Source: Buttiauxella sp049686335 | GTDB taxonomy: Bacteria; Pseudomonadota; Gammaproteobacteria; Enterobacterales; Enterobacteriaceae | Length of the DNA: 64,000 nucleotides | Direction: 5' to 3' | Assembly (NCBI RefSeq): GCF_049686335.1 | Contig: NZ_JBAVHX010000023.1 | Location: 82,111-146,110 of the forward strand | In this document: piece by piece, positions 41,220-49,476 of the stretch | Layout of the letters: each line of letters starts with the position of its first letter | Numbering within the stretch: position 1 is the first letter of the stretch | Translations under genes and position numbers: made by a program | Notes under the pieces: model-generated | The model's database searches: none | What the model saw: only the letters and a program-made list of their open reading frames with translations | What the model was told of the DNA's origin: nothing

Positions 41220-41921
41220 CTGAATACGCCGGCACAGCTATCACTGCCACTCTATTTGCCTGACGATGAAACTTTTGCAAGTTTCTGGCCGGGTGATAAT
41301 CCTTCTTTACTCGCTGCTCTCCAGTCCGTGCTCCGTCAGGATCACAGCGGCTATATCTATTTCTGGTCGCGAGAAGGGGGAGGGCGCAGCCACTTGCTGC
41401 ATGCCGCCTGTGCGGAACTGTCGCAACGCGGCGAAGCGGTTGGCTATGTGCCGTTAGATAAACGCACCTGGTTTGTTCCGGAAGTACTCGACGGAATGGA
41501 ACAGCTTTCGCTGGTGTGTATCGACAATATCGAGTGCGTGGCGGGTGACGAGTTGTGGGAGATGGCGATTTTTAATCTCTATAACCGCATTCTGGAATCT
41601 GGAAAAACACGCCTGTTAATTACCGGCGACCGCCCACCGCGTCAACTCAATCTGCAATTACCTGATCTGGCATCGCGCCTGGATTGGGGGCAAATCTACA
41701 AACTGCAGCCGCTCTCTGATGACGATAAACTGCAGGCCTTGCAACTGCGCTCACGACTGCGTGGCTTCGAGTTGCCAGAGGATGTGGGGCGTTTTCTGCT
41801 CAAACGTTTGGACAGGGAGATGCGCACGCTGTTTATGACGCTCGATCAGCTGGATCTGGCTTCTATTACCGCGCAACGCAAGCTGACGATCCCGTTTGTG
41901 AAAGAGATTTTAGGGCTGTGA
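41220..41921 (+). CDS. hda: DnaA regulatory inactivator Hda, CTG start
   Basis: 233 residues if translated from CTG at 41220. Hda, bound to the DNA-loaded sliding clamp, stimulates hydrolysis of DnaA-bound ATP and so limits replication initiation. The clamp-binding motif QLSLPL is at residues 6-11. The AAA+ domain has a modified Walker A (GGGRSHLLHAAC) and Walker B LVCIDNIE, with sensor and arginine-finger regions following. The CTG has GAGG five bases upstream, while the upstream in-frame ATG at 41205 has no ribosome site. E. coli hda is also reported to start at CUG. The length then equals the E. coli protein. Confidence 0.93.
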   Translation: MNTPAQLSLPLYLPDDETFASFWPGDNPSLLAALQSVLRQDHSGYIYFWSREGGGRSHLLHAACAELSQRGEAVGYVPLDKRTWFVPEVLDGMEQLSLVCIDNIECVAGDELWEMAIFNLYNRILESGKTRLLITGDRPPRQLNLQLPDLASRLDWGQIYKLQPLSDDDKLQALQLRSRLRGFELPEDVGRFLLKRLDREMRTLFMTLDQLDLASITAQRKLTIPFVKEILGL

Positions 41922-41940
41922 AACCACCCTCATCCCGTCC

Positions 41941-42107
41941 TTCTCCCTGAGGGAGAAGGGGAAAACTACTATTCCCTCTCCTGGGGGAGAAGGGGAAAAC
42001 TACTATTCCCTCTCCTTAGGGAGAAGGGGAAAACTAATATTCCCTCTCCTTAGGGAGAAGGGGAAAACTAATATTCCCTTTTCTGGGGGAGAGGGAGAGG
42101 GAGAGGG
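41941..42107. repeat. 34-bp tandem hairpin repeat between hda and yfgD
   Basis: Three complete 34-base units at 41972-42005, 42006-42039 and 42040-42073 (the last two identical), flanked by diverged copies at 41941-41971 and 42074-42107. Each unit holds TTCCCTCTCCTTAGGGAGAA followed by GGGGAAAACTAATA, an imperfect hairpin; the first copy forms a perfect 9-bp stem CTTCTCCC/GGGAGAAG region. It lies between convergent genes and no other terminator is seen, so it may end both transcripts. Confidence 0.92.
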
Positions 42108-42114
42108 CGATAAA

Positions 42115-42471
42115 CTACAAAATTTCCAGCACCGACTCCGGCGGGCGGCCAATTCTTGCTTTGCCATTTGCCAGCACAATCGGGCGTTCAATCAGTTTTG
42201 GATGTTCAACCATTGCCTGAATCAACTGCTCTTCACTCAGCATGGCATCCGCCAGGTTTAGCTCCTTGTACAAATCCTCTTTCTGACGCATCAGTTCACG
42301 TGCGCTGCCAAAACCTAATTGTTCCAGCAAAGATGTGATTGTTTCGGCATCTGGCGGGGTTTCCAGGTACAACACCACTTCAGGCTCTACGCCATTCGCT
42401 TTCAGCAGGCTTAACGTTTCACGGCTCTTTGAGCAGCGCGGATTATGATAAATAGAAACGGCGGTAGACAT
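42115..42471 (-). CDS. yfgD: ArsC-family reductase-like protein YfgD
   Basis: 118 residues, thioredoxin-fold ArsC/Spx family. The N-terminal active cysteine is in YHNPRCSKSRETL, as in glutathione-linked arsenate reductases, and the C-terminal RPIVLANGKARIGRPPE carries the anion-binding arginine. It is annotated as arsenate reductase-like in E. coli, but it has no ars neighbours; the true substrate is uncertain. It is 11 bases after bepA on the same strand. Confidence 0.93.
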   Translation of the reverse strand: MSTAVSIYHNPRCSKSRETLSLLKANGVEPEVVLYLETPPDAETITSLLEQLGFGSARELMRQKEDLYKELNLADAMLSEEQLIQAMVEHPKLIERPIVLANGKARIGRPPESVLEIL

Positions 42472-42482
42472 CGTAACTCCTG

Positions 42483-43946
42483 TTACATCTTAGAATACTG
42501 AAGATAGCGTTTTTGTAATTCGCGGAACTGGTCGATTCTCGCGTCATAACGCGCTTGTTGCAAACTACCCAACTTAACTTGCGAGCTGGCACTGCTGAGC
42601 AGCGTAATCGCCTGGTCAAGACGCCCCACCAGCGCCATCACCTCAGCACGCGCAGCAAGTTCTTGATCCCGATTACCTAACGCCGCTTCGGTTTGAGCTA
42701 ACAAGTCCCAGGCGTTGCTGTCATCAGGATGAGCAAAGGTATAGCGATTCAGGATCTCAGCAGCCTGTTTGGGCTGGCCTGCCTGCACATAAGCATTGGC
42801 AAGGTTAAGCTGCAACACGGGGTTTTGTTTTAAATCAGGAGCGTTTTTCAGGCGATTAATCGCATCTGCCGTTTTCTTCTGCCCAAGGTCAATATCGGTC
42901 GCTAAATCGAGATACCACTCATTACCAGGCTGTGCGACGAGTAGCGGCTGCAAGAGCTTACGCGCCTCATCAAATTTATCTGTTCCCATCGCCTGAAGTG
43001 CACGGCCATAAGTCGCGGCGTGCTGTTCGCGGATATTGCCCTTTGACCAGCTATCCAGTAAATCACTGGTCAGCTGATTACGACCTGAGTTGTACATTCC
43101 CAGCGTACGGGCTTTTGCCATGTAGAAATCTTCGGAAGATTGCACCACCACCGGTCGCATTTGGTTGGCACGGTTACGCGAATCCGACAAACGGCTTTCT
43201 GGTAATGGGTGGGTCAGAAGAATTTCTGGTGGACGTGAGGAATATCGCGACTGGTCGAGGAGTTTCTCAAGGAATGTCGGCATCGCTTGCGGATCAAAGC
43301 CCGAGCGCTGCAACACCTGAATCCCGATGCGGTCAGCTTCCTGTTCGTTCTGTTGCGTAAAGCTGATCATGCCCTGCTGGGTACCGGCAAGCGTACCGCT
43401 CAGTGCTGCCATGCCCGCTTGCGGACTGGCCATCGCCAGTAAAATAGAGCCTAACGCACCCACCCAGGTCAGAGGGGCGTTCTTTTTCTGATCTTCCATG
43501 GCACGCGCCAGGTGACGCTGCGTGACGTGAGAAATTTCGTGTGCCATAACCGATGCCAGCTGACTTTCGTTATCGGCATAACGGAACAAGGCTGAGTGCA
43601 ACACGACGTTGCCGCCAAAGAAGGCGAAGGCGTTAATTTCGTCGTTGTTAATCAGAAAGAAGTGGAAGGGTGTCTTCACTGAATTGGCATGGTTAACCAG
43701 ACGCATGCCGAGTTTATTGATGTATTGCACCAGCAAAGGATCATTGATTAATGGGGCGCTGCCTCGCAGCTGGCGAACATAATAATCGCCCATCTGCAAT
43801 TCCTGGCCGATTGACAGCGTGCTTCCTGCTGAAGTTCCCATATCTGGCAGTTGATCGGTCACATCAGCAAACGCTGGTGTTGCCGGACCCGCAAGCAAAG
43901 CTGCCATCAGTGTTGCAACCAGCGATTTTTTCAACTGCTTGAACAT
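42483..43946 (-). CDS. bepA: Periplasmic chaperone/metalloprotease BepA
   Basis: 487 residues. An M48-type zinc protease and chaperone that guides LptD assembly and degrades stalled outer-membrane proteins together with the BAM complex. The signal peptide runs to about 27 (ATPAFA). The zinc motif HEISHVTQRH is near residue 136, with a further Glu ligand in NEQEADRIG. The C-terminal TPR domain (about 310-480) binds BAM and LptD. Confidence 0.96.
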   Translation of the reverse strand: MFKQLKKSLVATLMAALLAGPATPAFADVTDQLPDMGTSAGSTLSIGQELQMGDYYVRQLRGSAPLINDPLLVQYINKLGMRLVNHANSVKTPFHFFLINNDEINAFAFFGGNVVLHSALFRYADNESQLASVMAHEISHVTQRHLARAMEDQKKNAPLTWVGALGSILLAMASPQAGMAALSGTLAGTQQGMISFTQQNEQEADRIGIQVLQRSGFDPQAMPTFLEKLLDQSRYSSRPPEILLTHPLPESRLSDSRNRANQMRPVVVQSSEDFYMAKARTLGMYNSGRNQLTSDLLDSWSKGNIREQHAATYGRALQAMGTDKFDEARKLLQPLLVAQPGNEWYLDLATDIDLGQKKTADAINRLKNAPDLKQNPVLQLNLANAYVQAGQPKQAAEILNRYTFAHPDDSNAWDLLAQTEAALGNRDQELAARAEVMALVGRLDQAITLLSSASSQVKLGSLQQARYDARIDQFRELQKRYLQYSKM

Positions 43947-44157
43947 ACGTCCTGTCCTGTTTAATCAAAGTTTATCTTCGACAAGTATTAGCTGATTTTG
44001 TTCGACTACCACGATGAACTCTAGCCCATCGCTAGACCGGAGCCTATCTTATCTGCGCCAATTTTAAACCGCCATTGAACGCCAATAAAAAGCGAAGTCT
44101 TTATTGTGACATTTAGATACAATCCCTCCTCGCATAAAGCTGTCAGGGAAGGGAAGT

Positions 44158-45228
44158 ATGCTCGAGATGTTGTTGCAGTGGTATCGACGACGGTTTAGCG
44201 ACCCGGAGGCTATCGCGCTGCTGGTTATTCTGGTCGCAGGATTTGTGATTCTGTTCTTCTTCCACGGGCTATTAGCGCCTTTGTTAGTGGCGATTGTGCT
44301 GGCTTATTTGCTGGAGTGGCCAACGGCGCGGCTTCAGCGTTTGGGGTGTTCGCGAACCTGGGCGGCGACGATTGTGCTGGTGTTGTTTGTCGGCATTTTG
44401 TTGTTGATGGTGTTAGTGGTGGCCCCTGTCGCCTGGCAGCAAGGAATCTACCTGATTCGTGACATGCCGGGGATGCTTAACAAACTCTCTGATTATGCCG
44501 CAACGCTGCCAAGACGTTACCCGGCACTGGTTGACGCAGGTATTATTGATGCCGTCGCTGAGAATATGCGTGGGCGCATGGTGGGCATGGGCGATCAGTT
44601 TGTGAAGTACTCTCTCGCCTCTTTGGTGGGTTTGTTAACGCTGGCCATTTATCTGGTTTTAGTCCCACTAATGGTGTTCTTCCTGGTCAAAGATAAAGAG
44701 CAGATGTTGAATGCTGTGCGCCGTATTTTACCGCGAAACCGTGGTCTTGCGGGGCAGGTGTGGCTGGAGATGAATCAACAAATTACCAATTACATCCGCG
44801 GCAAAGTTTTGGAAATGCTGGTGGTGGGTGTGGCGACGTATATCGGTTTTGTGATTTTTGGCCTGAATTACTCGCTGCTGCTGGCGGTGCTGGTCGGATT
44901 CTCAGTACTCATTCCGTACATCGGTGCGTTTGTGGTGACCATTCCGGTCGTGTGTGTCGCGTTATTCCAGTTTGGCCTTGGCACGGAATTCTGGACGCTG
45001 TTCGCCGTCTACTTAATTATTCAGGCGCTGGATGGCAACTTGCTGGTACCGGTGCTGTTTTCCGAGGCAGTTAACCTGCATCCGTTAGTCATTATTTTGT
45101 CGGTAGTGATTTTTGGTGGGCTGTGGGGATTCTGGGGAGTGTTCTTTGCTATCCCGCTTGCTACGTTGATTAAAGCGGTGGTGCACGCCTGGCCAGATAC
45201 TCTGTTGATAGACGACAAGCCAAACTAG
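44158..45228 (+). CDS. perM: AI-2E family transporter-like membrane protein PerM
   Basis: 356 residues with about seven to eight membrane helices. A member of the AI-2E/PerM family; the function of PerM itself is not established. Visible helices include IALLVILVAGFVILFFFHGL, TWAATIVLVLFVGILLLMVL and the C-terminal LHPLVIILSVVIFGGLWGFW with the family motif. The ATG has AGGGAAGGGAAGT upstream. Divergent from bepA; a terminator shared with bcp follows. Confidence 0.93.
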   Translation: MLEMLLQWYRRRFSDPEAIALLVILVAGFVILFFFHGLLAPLLVAIVLAYLLEWPTARLQRLGCSRTWAATIVLVLFVGILLLMVLVVAPVAWQQGIYLIRDMPGMLNKLSDYAATLPRRYPALVDAGIIDAVAENMRGRMVGMGDQFVKYSLASLVGLLTLAIYLVLVPLMVFFLVKDKEQMLNAVRRILPRNRGLAGQVWLEMNQQITNYIRGKVLEMLVVGVATYIGFVIFGLNYSLLLAVLVGFSVLIPYIGAFVVTIPVVCVALFQFGLGTEFWTLFAVYLIIQALDGNLLVPVLFSEAVNLHPLVIILSVVIFGGLWGFWGVFFAIPLATLIKAVVHAWPDTLLIDDKPN

Positions 45229-45235
45229 AGACAGT

Positions 45236-45263
45236 AAAAAGCCGACATGACGTCGGCTTTTTT
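45236..45263. terminator. Bidirectional terminator between perM and bcp
   Basis: Stem AAAAAGCCGAC with GTCGGCTTTTTT around ATGAC; A and T runs on both sides suit both convergent genes. Confidence 0.88.
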
Positions 45264-45280
45264 AATGTTGTTATTGCGAC

Positions 45281-45751
45281 TTACGCGTTTTCTTTCAGCC
45301 AGTTCACCACGATGTCGTGATGGTTGCTGGTTTTGAAATCATCAAACACTTTCTCGACTTTCCCTTCGCCATCCAGCAGGAAGCTGATGCGATGGATGCC
45401 ATCGTAAGTTTTACCCATAAACGATTTCTCGCCCCACACCCCGAATTGCTCGCAAACCTGATGGTCTTCATCAGAAAGCAGGGTGAAGTTAAGTAACTCT
45501 TTTTCGGCAAAGCGTGAAAGTTTCTCTGGTTTGTCGGTGCTAATACCCAGCACTTCCACACCTTTCTTTTTCAACTCGTCCATGTTGTCGCGCAAACCGC
45601 ATGCCTGCACGGTACAGCCTGGCGTCATCGCTTTAGGATAGAAATAAACCAGAACGCGCTGTCCCTGGAAGTCGGTTAAATTTATTTGCTCGCCGTCTTG
45701 ATCGGGCAAGCTAAATTTCGGTGCGATGTCACCGGCTTTCAGTGGGCTCAT
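45281..45751 (-). CDS. bcp: Thioredoxin-dependent thiol peroxidase Bcp
   Basis: 156 residues. A peroxiredoxin of the PrxQ/BCP group that reduces H2O2 and alkyl hydroperoxides. The peroxidatic cysteine is Cys46 in MTPGCTVQAC and the resolving cysteine Cys51, five residues on, as in atypical 2-Cys enzymes. It lies 14 bases downstream of gcvR. Confidence 0.96.
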   Translation of the reverse strand: MSPLKAGDIAPKFSLPDQDGEQINLTDFQGQRVLVYFYPKAMTPGCTVQACGLRDNMDELKKKGVEVLGISTDKPEKLSRFAEKELLNFTLLSDEDHQVCEQFGVWGEKSFMGKTYDGIHRISFLLDGEGKVEKVFDDFKTSNHHDIVVNWLKENA

Positions 45752-45765
45752 TACAACTCTCCGTC

Positions 45766-46323
45766 TTAATCATCTTGCTGTGGATAATTCACAACGTTAA
45801 TACTGCCCTGTGCTTTGAGTTCTGTACAGAGGGCCTTGAACTCATCTTCGATCCTGGTCGCATCTTCAGAAGCAGGACTATGCGCAGTAATCTGAATATA
45901 TAGCTGCGGGGGGTGACCATCCTGAGCCGGTTGAGTCCGTGAACTCAGTTCAGCAATATTCATATGATGAATATCAAACAGATTAGTGAAGCGTTCGATT
46001 AAATGAGGAGAATCGCTCACTTCGACTTGTACCCAGACTGTCGCGGGCATCGCCGGGCGCTCCTGGGCGGCCGTCCGCTTCATGACAATCAGCAAATCCA
46101 GCTCGGCACCCTTTAGAGGCAGAGTTGATTCAATCAGGGTAATCGCATTCCAACTTCCCGACAGCAGCATAATAAACGTGAACTCTTCACCGAGCATAGC
46201 GAGGCGACTGTCTTCAATATTACAGCCGCAACTGCTCACATGACGGGTGATGGTATTTACAATACCCGGCCGGTCAGCCCCAAGGGCCGTGATGACCAAA
46301 TAATGGTGTGGTGAGGGAGTCAA
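45766..46323 (-). CDS. gcvR: Glycine cleavage system repressor GcvR, probable TTG start
   Basis: 185 residues. It carries two ACT domains and, by binding GcvA when glycine is low, represses gcvTHP. The N-terminal ACT reads HHYLVITALGADRPGIVNTI and the second begins VWVQVEVSDSPHLIERF. I chose TTG at 46323 because AGGAAG sits 7 bases upstream and the product then matches the E. coli N-terminus; upstream ATGs (46356, 46386) would add unrelated residues and lack ribosome sites. It is divergent from dapA. Confidence 0.88.
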   Translation of the reverse strand: MTPSPHHYLVITALGADRPGIVNTITRHVSSCGCNIEDSRLAMLGEEFTFIMLLSGSWNAITLIESTLPLKGAELDLLIVMKRTAAQERPAMPATVWVQVEVSDSPHLIERFTNLFDIHHMNIAELSSRTQPAQDGHPPQLYIQITAHSPASEDATRIEDEFKALCTELKAQGSINVVNYPQQDD

Positions 46324-46468
46324 ACGTATTCTTCCTGTGAATCGGTGAGTTAACATAAGGAAAGCATAAAAAAAACTTGCGTACAACCGTATGGCATCAC
46401 TTGGTCACTTGCTTTTGATCCTGCACCAAACGTACCATTGAGACACTTGTTAGCACAGAGGATGGCCA

Positions 46469-47347
46469 ATGTTCACTGGAAGTATTGTCGCGCTTGTGAC
46501 GCCGATGGATGAGAAAGGTAATGTCTGCCGGTCAAGCCTGAAAAAACTGATTGATTACCATGTCGCCAGCGGTACCTCGGCGATTGTTTCGGTAGGGACT
46601 ACCGGAGAGTCGGCGACGTTGAGCCATGACGAGCACGGTGATGTGGTACTGATGACGCTGGAGCTGGCTGATGGCCGTATTCCGGTTATCGCAGGGACTG
46701 GCGCAAATGCCACCTCTGAAGCTATCTCCCTGACTAAGCGTTTTGAAAATAGCGGTGTCGTAGGCTGCCTGACGGTAACGCCTTACTACAACCGTCCGAC
46801 TCAGGAAGGGCTGTACCAGCACTTCAAAGCTATCGCCGGAAGCACCGACCTGCCGCAGATGCTATACAATGTACCTTCGCGTACCGGTTGTGACATGCTG
46901 CCTGAAACCGTAGGCCGCCTGGCGAAAATTAAGAATATTATTGGTATCAAAGAAGCAACCGGGAACTTAACTCGAGTAAACCAGATCAAAGAGCTGGTTG
47001 AAGATGACTTCATCCTGGTTAGCGGTGACGATGCGAGTGCGCTGGACTTCATGCAGTTGGGTGGCCACGGTGTGATTTCTGTGACGGCAAACGTAGCCGC
47101 GCGTGAAATGGCAGAAGTGTGTAAACTGGCCGCCAATGGGCAATTTGCGCAAGCGCGCGTGATCAACGAACGTTTGATGCCGCTGCATAATAAATTATTT
47201 GTTGAACCCAACCCTATCCCAGTCAAATGGGCATGTAGGGAGTTGGGACTTGTGGCAACCGATACCTTACGCCTGCCAATGACACCGCTGACTGAAGCCA
47301 GTCGTCCGGTGATTATTAGCGCGCTTAAGCATGCCGGTTTGCTGTAA
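46469..47347 (+). CDS. dapA: 4-hydroxy-tetrahydrodipicolinate synthase
   Basis: 292 residues. It condenses pyruvate with aspartate semialdehyde, the first step of lysine and diaminopimelate synthesis. The Schiff-base Lys161 lies in GIKEATGNLTRV, Tyr133 in LYNVPSRTG, and the proton relay Thr44/Thr45 in VGTTGES. In the same operon as bamC, 16 bases apart. Confidence 0.98.
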   Translation: MFTGSIVALVTPMDEKGNVCRSSLKKLIDYHVASGTSAIVSVGTTGESATLSHDEHGDVVLMTLELADGRIPVIAGTGANATSEAISLTKRFENSGVVGCLTVTPYYNRPTQEGLYQHFKAIAGSTDLPQMLYNVPSRTGCDMLPETVGRLAKIKNIIGIKEATGNLTRVNQIKELVEDDFILVSGDDASALDFMQLGGHGVISVTANVAAREMAEVCKLAANGQFAQARVINERLMPLHNKLFVEPNPIPVKWACRELGLVATDTLRLPMTPLTEASRPVIISALKHAGLL

Positions 47348-47363
47348 AGTTTAGGGAGATTTG

Positions 47364-48398
47364 ATGGCTTACTCAGTACAGAAGTCGACGGTGGCGAAAG
47401 TTGCAGTGGTTTCGTTTGCCATGCTGTTAGCAGCATGCAGCTCTGACCAGCGTTATAAGCGCCAGGTTAGTGGTGACGAATCCTATCTGGATGCAGCACC
47501 CCTCGCAGAAATCCATGCTCCAACGGGCATGATCCTGCCGGTGCAAAATGGCACCTATGACGTTCCGGTCACCAACGGCAGCGGCGCAGTAGGCAAAGAG
47601 CTGGATATCCGTCCGCCTGCTCAACCTCTGGCATTGGTCAGTGGGGCACGTACTCAGTTTACTGGGGATACCGCCGTCCTGATGGTCGAAAACTCGCGTA
47701 GTGCGACGCTGTGGCCACAAGTTGTCAGTGTTCTCCAGGCCAAAAACTACGGCATTGATAAACGTGATGACGCGAACCAGACTCTGTCCACTGATTGGGT
47801 AGATTGGAACCGTGCTGATGAAGATCAACAGTACCGTGGGCGCTATCAAGTCAGCGTGAAACCGCAGGGATATCAACAAGCCGTTACGGTTAAACTGCTG
47901 AATCTGGAACAGGCTGGCAAGCCAGTTTCTGACGCTGCCTCATTACAGCGTTACAGCGCAGAAATGCTGAACAGCATCAGTGCCGGTCTGGATAAAACTC
48001 AGACTGACCAGCAGAACGCGAAAGACAATCGTGCAGCAACGCAACTTGATGTTCAAAGTGCCGCTGACGACACTGGCTTACCAATGCTGGTAGTGCGTGG
48101 TCCGTTCAACGTCGTCTGGAACCGTTTACCTGCAACGCTTGAGAAAGTCGGCATGAAAGTGACTGACTCTACGCGTTCAACCGGTAGCATGGCGGTGACC
48201 TACAAACCGTTGTCTGACAGCAGCTGGCAAGATTTAGGGGCGAAAGACCCGGGTCTGTCCAGTGGCGACTATAAACTGCAAGTGGGCGACCTCGATAACC
48301 GCAGCAGTCTGCAGTTCATCGATCCAAAAGGTCACACGCTGACGCAGTCCCAGAACGATGCGCTGGTCGCTGCATTCCAGGCAGCCTTCAGCAAGTAA
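47364..48398 (+). CDS. bamC: Outer-membrane assembly lipoprotein BamC
   Basis: 344 residues. A lipoprotein subunit of the BAM complex that binds BamD. The lipobox LLAAC places the acylated cysteine at 25. An unstructured N-terminal stretch (about 26-95) is followed by two helix-grip domains. I chose ATG at 47364 (MAYSVQKS) behind AGGGAG, one codon after an in-frame TTG. Together with dapE, yffB and bepA it keeps the E. coli order. Confidence 0.97.
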   Translation: MAYSVQKSTVAKVAVVSFAMLLAACSSDQRYKRQVSGDESYLDAAPLAEIHAPTGMILPVQNGTYDVPVTNGSGAVGKELDIRPPAQPLALVSGARTQFTGDTAVLMVENSRSATLWPQVVSVLQAKNYGIDKRDDANQTLSTDWVDWNRADEDQQYRGRYQVSVKPQGYQQAVTVKLLNLEQAGKPVSDAASLQRYSAEMLNSISAGLDKTQTDQQNAKDNRAATQLDVQSAADDTGLPMLVVRGPFNVVWNRLPATLEKVGMKVTDSTRSTGSMAVTYKPLSDSSWQDLGAKDPGLSSGDYKLQVGDLDNRSSLQFIDPKGHTLTQSQNDALVAAFQAAFSK

Positions 48399-48405
48399 GT
48401 TTTAG

Positions 48406-48430
48406 AGGCCAGAGCAATCTGGCCTTTTTT
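48406..48430 (+). terminator. Terminator after bamC
   Basis: Perfect 8-bp stem AGGCCAGA/TCTGGCCT with a 4-base loop and TTTTT. It ends the dapA-bamC unit just before the purC operator. Confidence 0.9.
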
Positions 48431-48437
48431 CTGATAG

Positions 48438-48460
48438 GCTACGCAAACGTGTGCGTAGCC
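48438..48460. promoter_or_regulatory. PurR operator upstream of purC
   Basis: The sequence ACGCAAACGTGTGCGT at 48441-48456 matches the PurR consensus with one mismatch, and flanking bases extend the palindrome (GGCT...AGCC). It lies 50 bases before the purC start. Confidence 0.92.
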
Positions 48461-48505
48461 ACAGATAGCGGAATTTTTAGTTAAATCACACCTGGAGTAA
48501 GAAAG

Positions 48506-49219
48506 ATGCAAAAGCAAGCTGAGTTGTATCGTGGCAAAGCGAAGACCGTATACAGCACGGAAAACCCGGATCTGTTGGTGCTCGAATTCCGCAATGATAC
48601 TTCAGCAGGGGACGGTGCTCGCATCGAACAGTTCGACCGTAAGGGTATGGTGAACAACAAGTTTAACCATTTCATTATGGCCAAACTGGAAGAAGCTGGC
48701 ATTCCTACGCAAATGGAAGCACTGCTTTCCGACAACGAAGTGTTAGTGAAGAAGCTCGATATGGTGCCGGTTGAGTGCGTTATCCGCAACCGCGCGGCGG
48801 GTTCATTAGTAAAACGCCTGGGTATCGAAGAAGGCATTGAACTGAATCCACCCCTGTTCGACTTGTTCCTGAAAAACGATGAGATGCATGACCCGATGGT
48901 CAATGAATCTTACTGTGAAACCTTCGGTTGGGTGAACAAAGAGAATCTGGCTCGTATGCGTGAGCTTAGCTACAAAGCTAACGATGTGCTGAGCAAACTG
49001 TTTGATGACGCGGGTCTGATCCTGGTTGATTTCAAACTGGAGTTCGGTTTGTTCAAAGGCGAGGTCGTACTGGGTGATGAATTTTCCCCTGACGGTAGCC
49101 GCCTGTGGGACAAAGAAACCCTCGATAAAATGGATAAAGACCGCTTCCGTCAAAGCCTCGGTGGACTGATTGAAGCCTACGAAGAAGTCGCGAAGCGTAT
49201 TGGTGTTAAACTAGACTAA
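48506..49219 (+). CDS. purC: SAICAR synthetase
   Basis: 237 residues. It joins aspartate to CAIR with ATP in purine synthesis. Motifs include YRGKAKTVY at the ATP site, PVECVIRNRAAGSL and LILVDFKLEFG near the metal site. The ATG has GGAGTAAG upstream. Flanked by a PurR box and a terminator, so it is a single-gene unit. Confidence 0.98.
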   Translation: MQKQAELYRGKAKTVYSTENPDLLVLEFRNDTSAGDGARIEQFDRKGMVNNKFNHFIMAKLEEAGIPTQMEALLSDNEVLVKKLDMVPVECVIRNRAAGSLVKRLGIEEGIELNPPLFDLFLKNDEMHDPMVNESYCETFGWVNKENLARMRELSYKANDVLSKLFDDAGLILVDFKLEFGLFKGEVVLGDEFSPDGSRLWDKETLDKMDKDRFRQSLGGLIEAYEEVAKRIGVKLD

Positions 49220-49239
49220 AATCTCGCACGATTCATATG

Positions 49240-49270
49240 AAGCCGAATGTGTTCTCACATTCGGCTTTTT
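49240..49270 (+). terminator. Terminator after purC
   Basis: Stem AGCCGAATGTG/CACATTCGGCT with a 4-base loop and a TTTTT tail. Confidence 0.92.
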
Positions 49271-49320
49271 CACATCTTGTTTCTTATGGTAATTCTGGAA
49301 TTAACCACCTACGATCTACT

Positions 49321-49448
49321 TATCCCCGTCATACTTCAAGCTGCAGAGGGCGTTGGCTATCCTCGCTCACCCCAATCACTTACTGAAGTAAGCTCCCGGG
49401 GATTCACTGCGTTGCCGCCTACCTGCAACTCGAATTATTTAGGGTATA
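49321..49448 (+). repeat. ERIC element, copy 5 (upstream of ypfJ)
   Basis: About 128 bases and close to the ERIC consensus: CCCCGTCATACTTCAAGCTG, CTCGCTCACCCCAATCACTT, ACTGAAGTAAGCTCCCGGGG, and CAACTCGAATTATTTAGGGT at the end. It stops about 28 bases before the ypfJ start. Confidence 0.93.
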
Positions 49449-49476
49449 TATTTTAAAATATTAAAAGAGGTTGCCT

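Noticed and set aside
41941..42107. Possible CRISPR array
   Set aside because: The 34-base units are directly adjacent with no unique spacers, so it is a tandem repeat.
46801..47436. 211-codon minus-strand frame across dapA and the bamC start
   Set aside because: It covers two certain genes and is rich in Ser, Pro and Leu as expected from reading the wrong strand.
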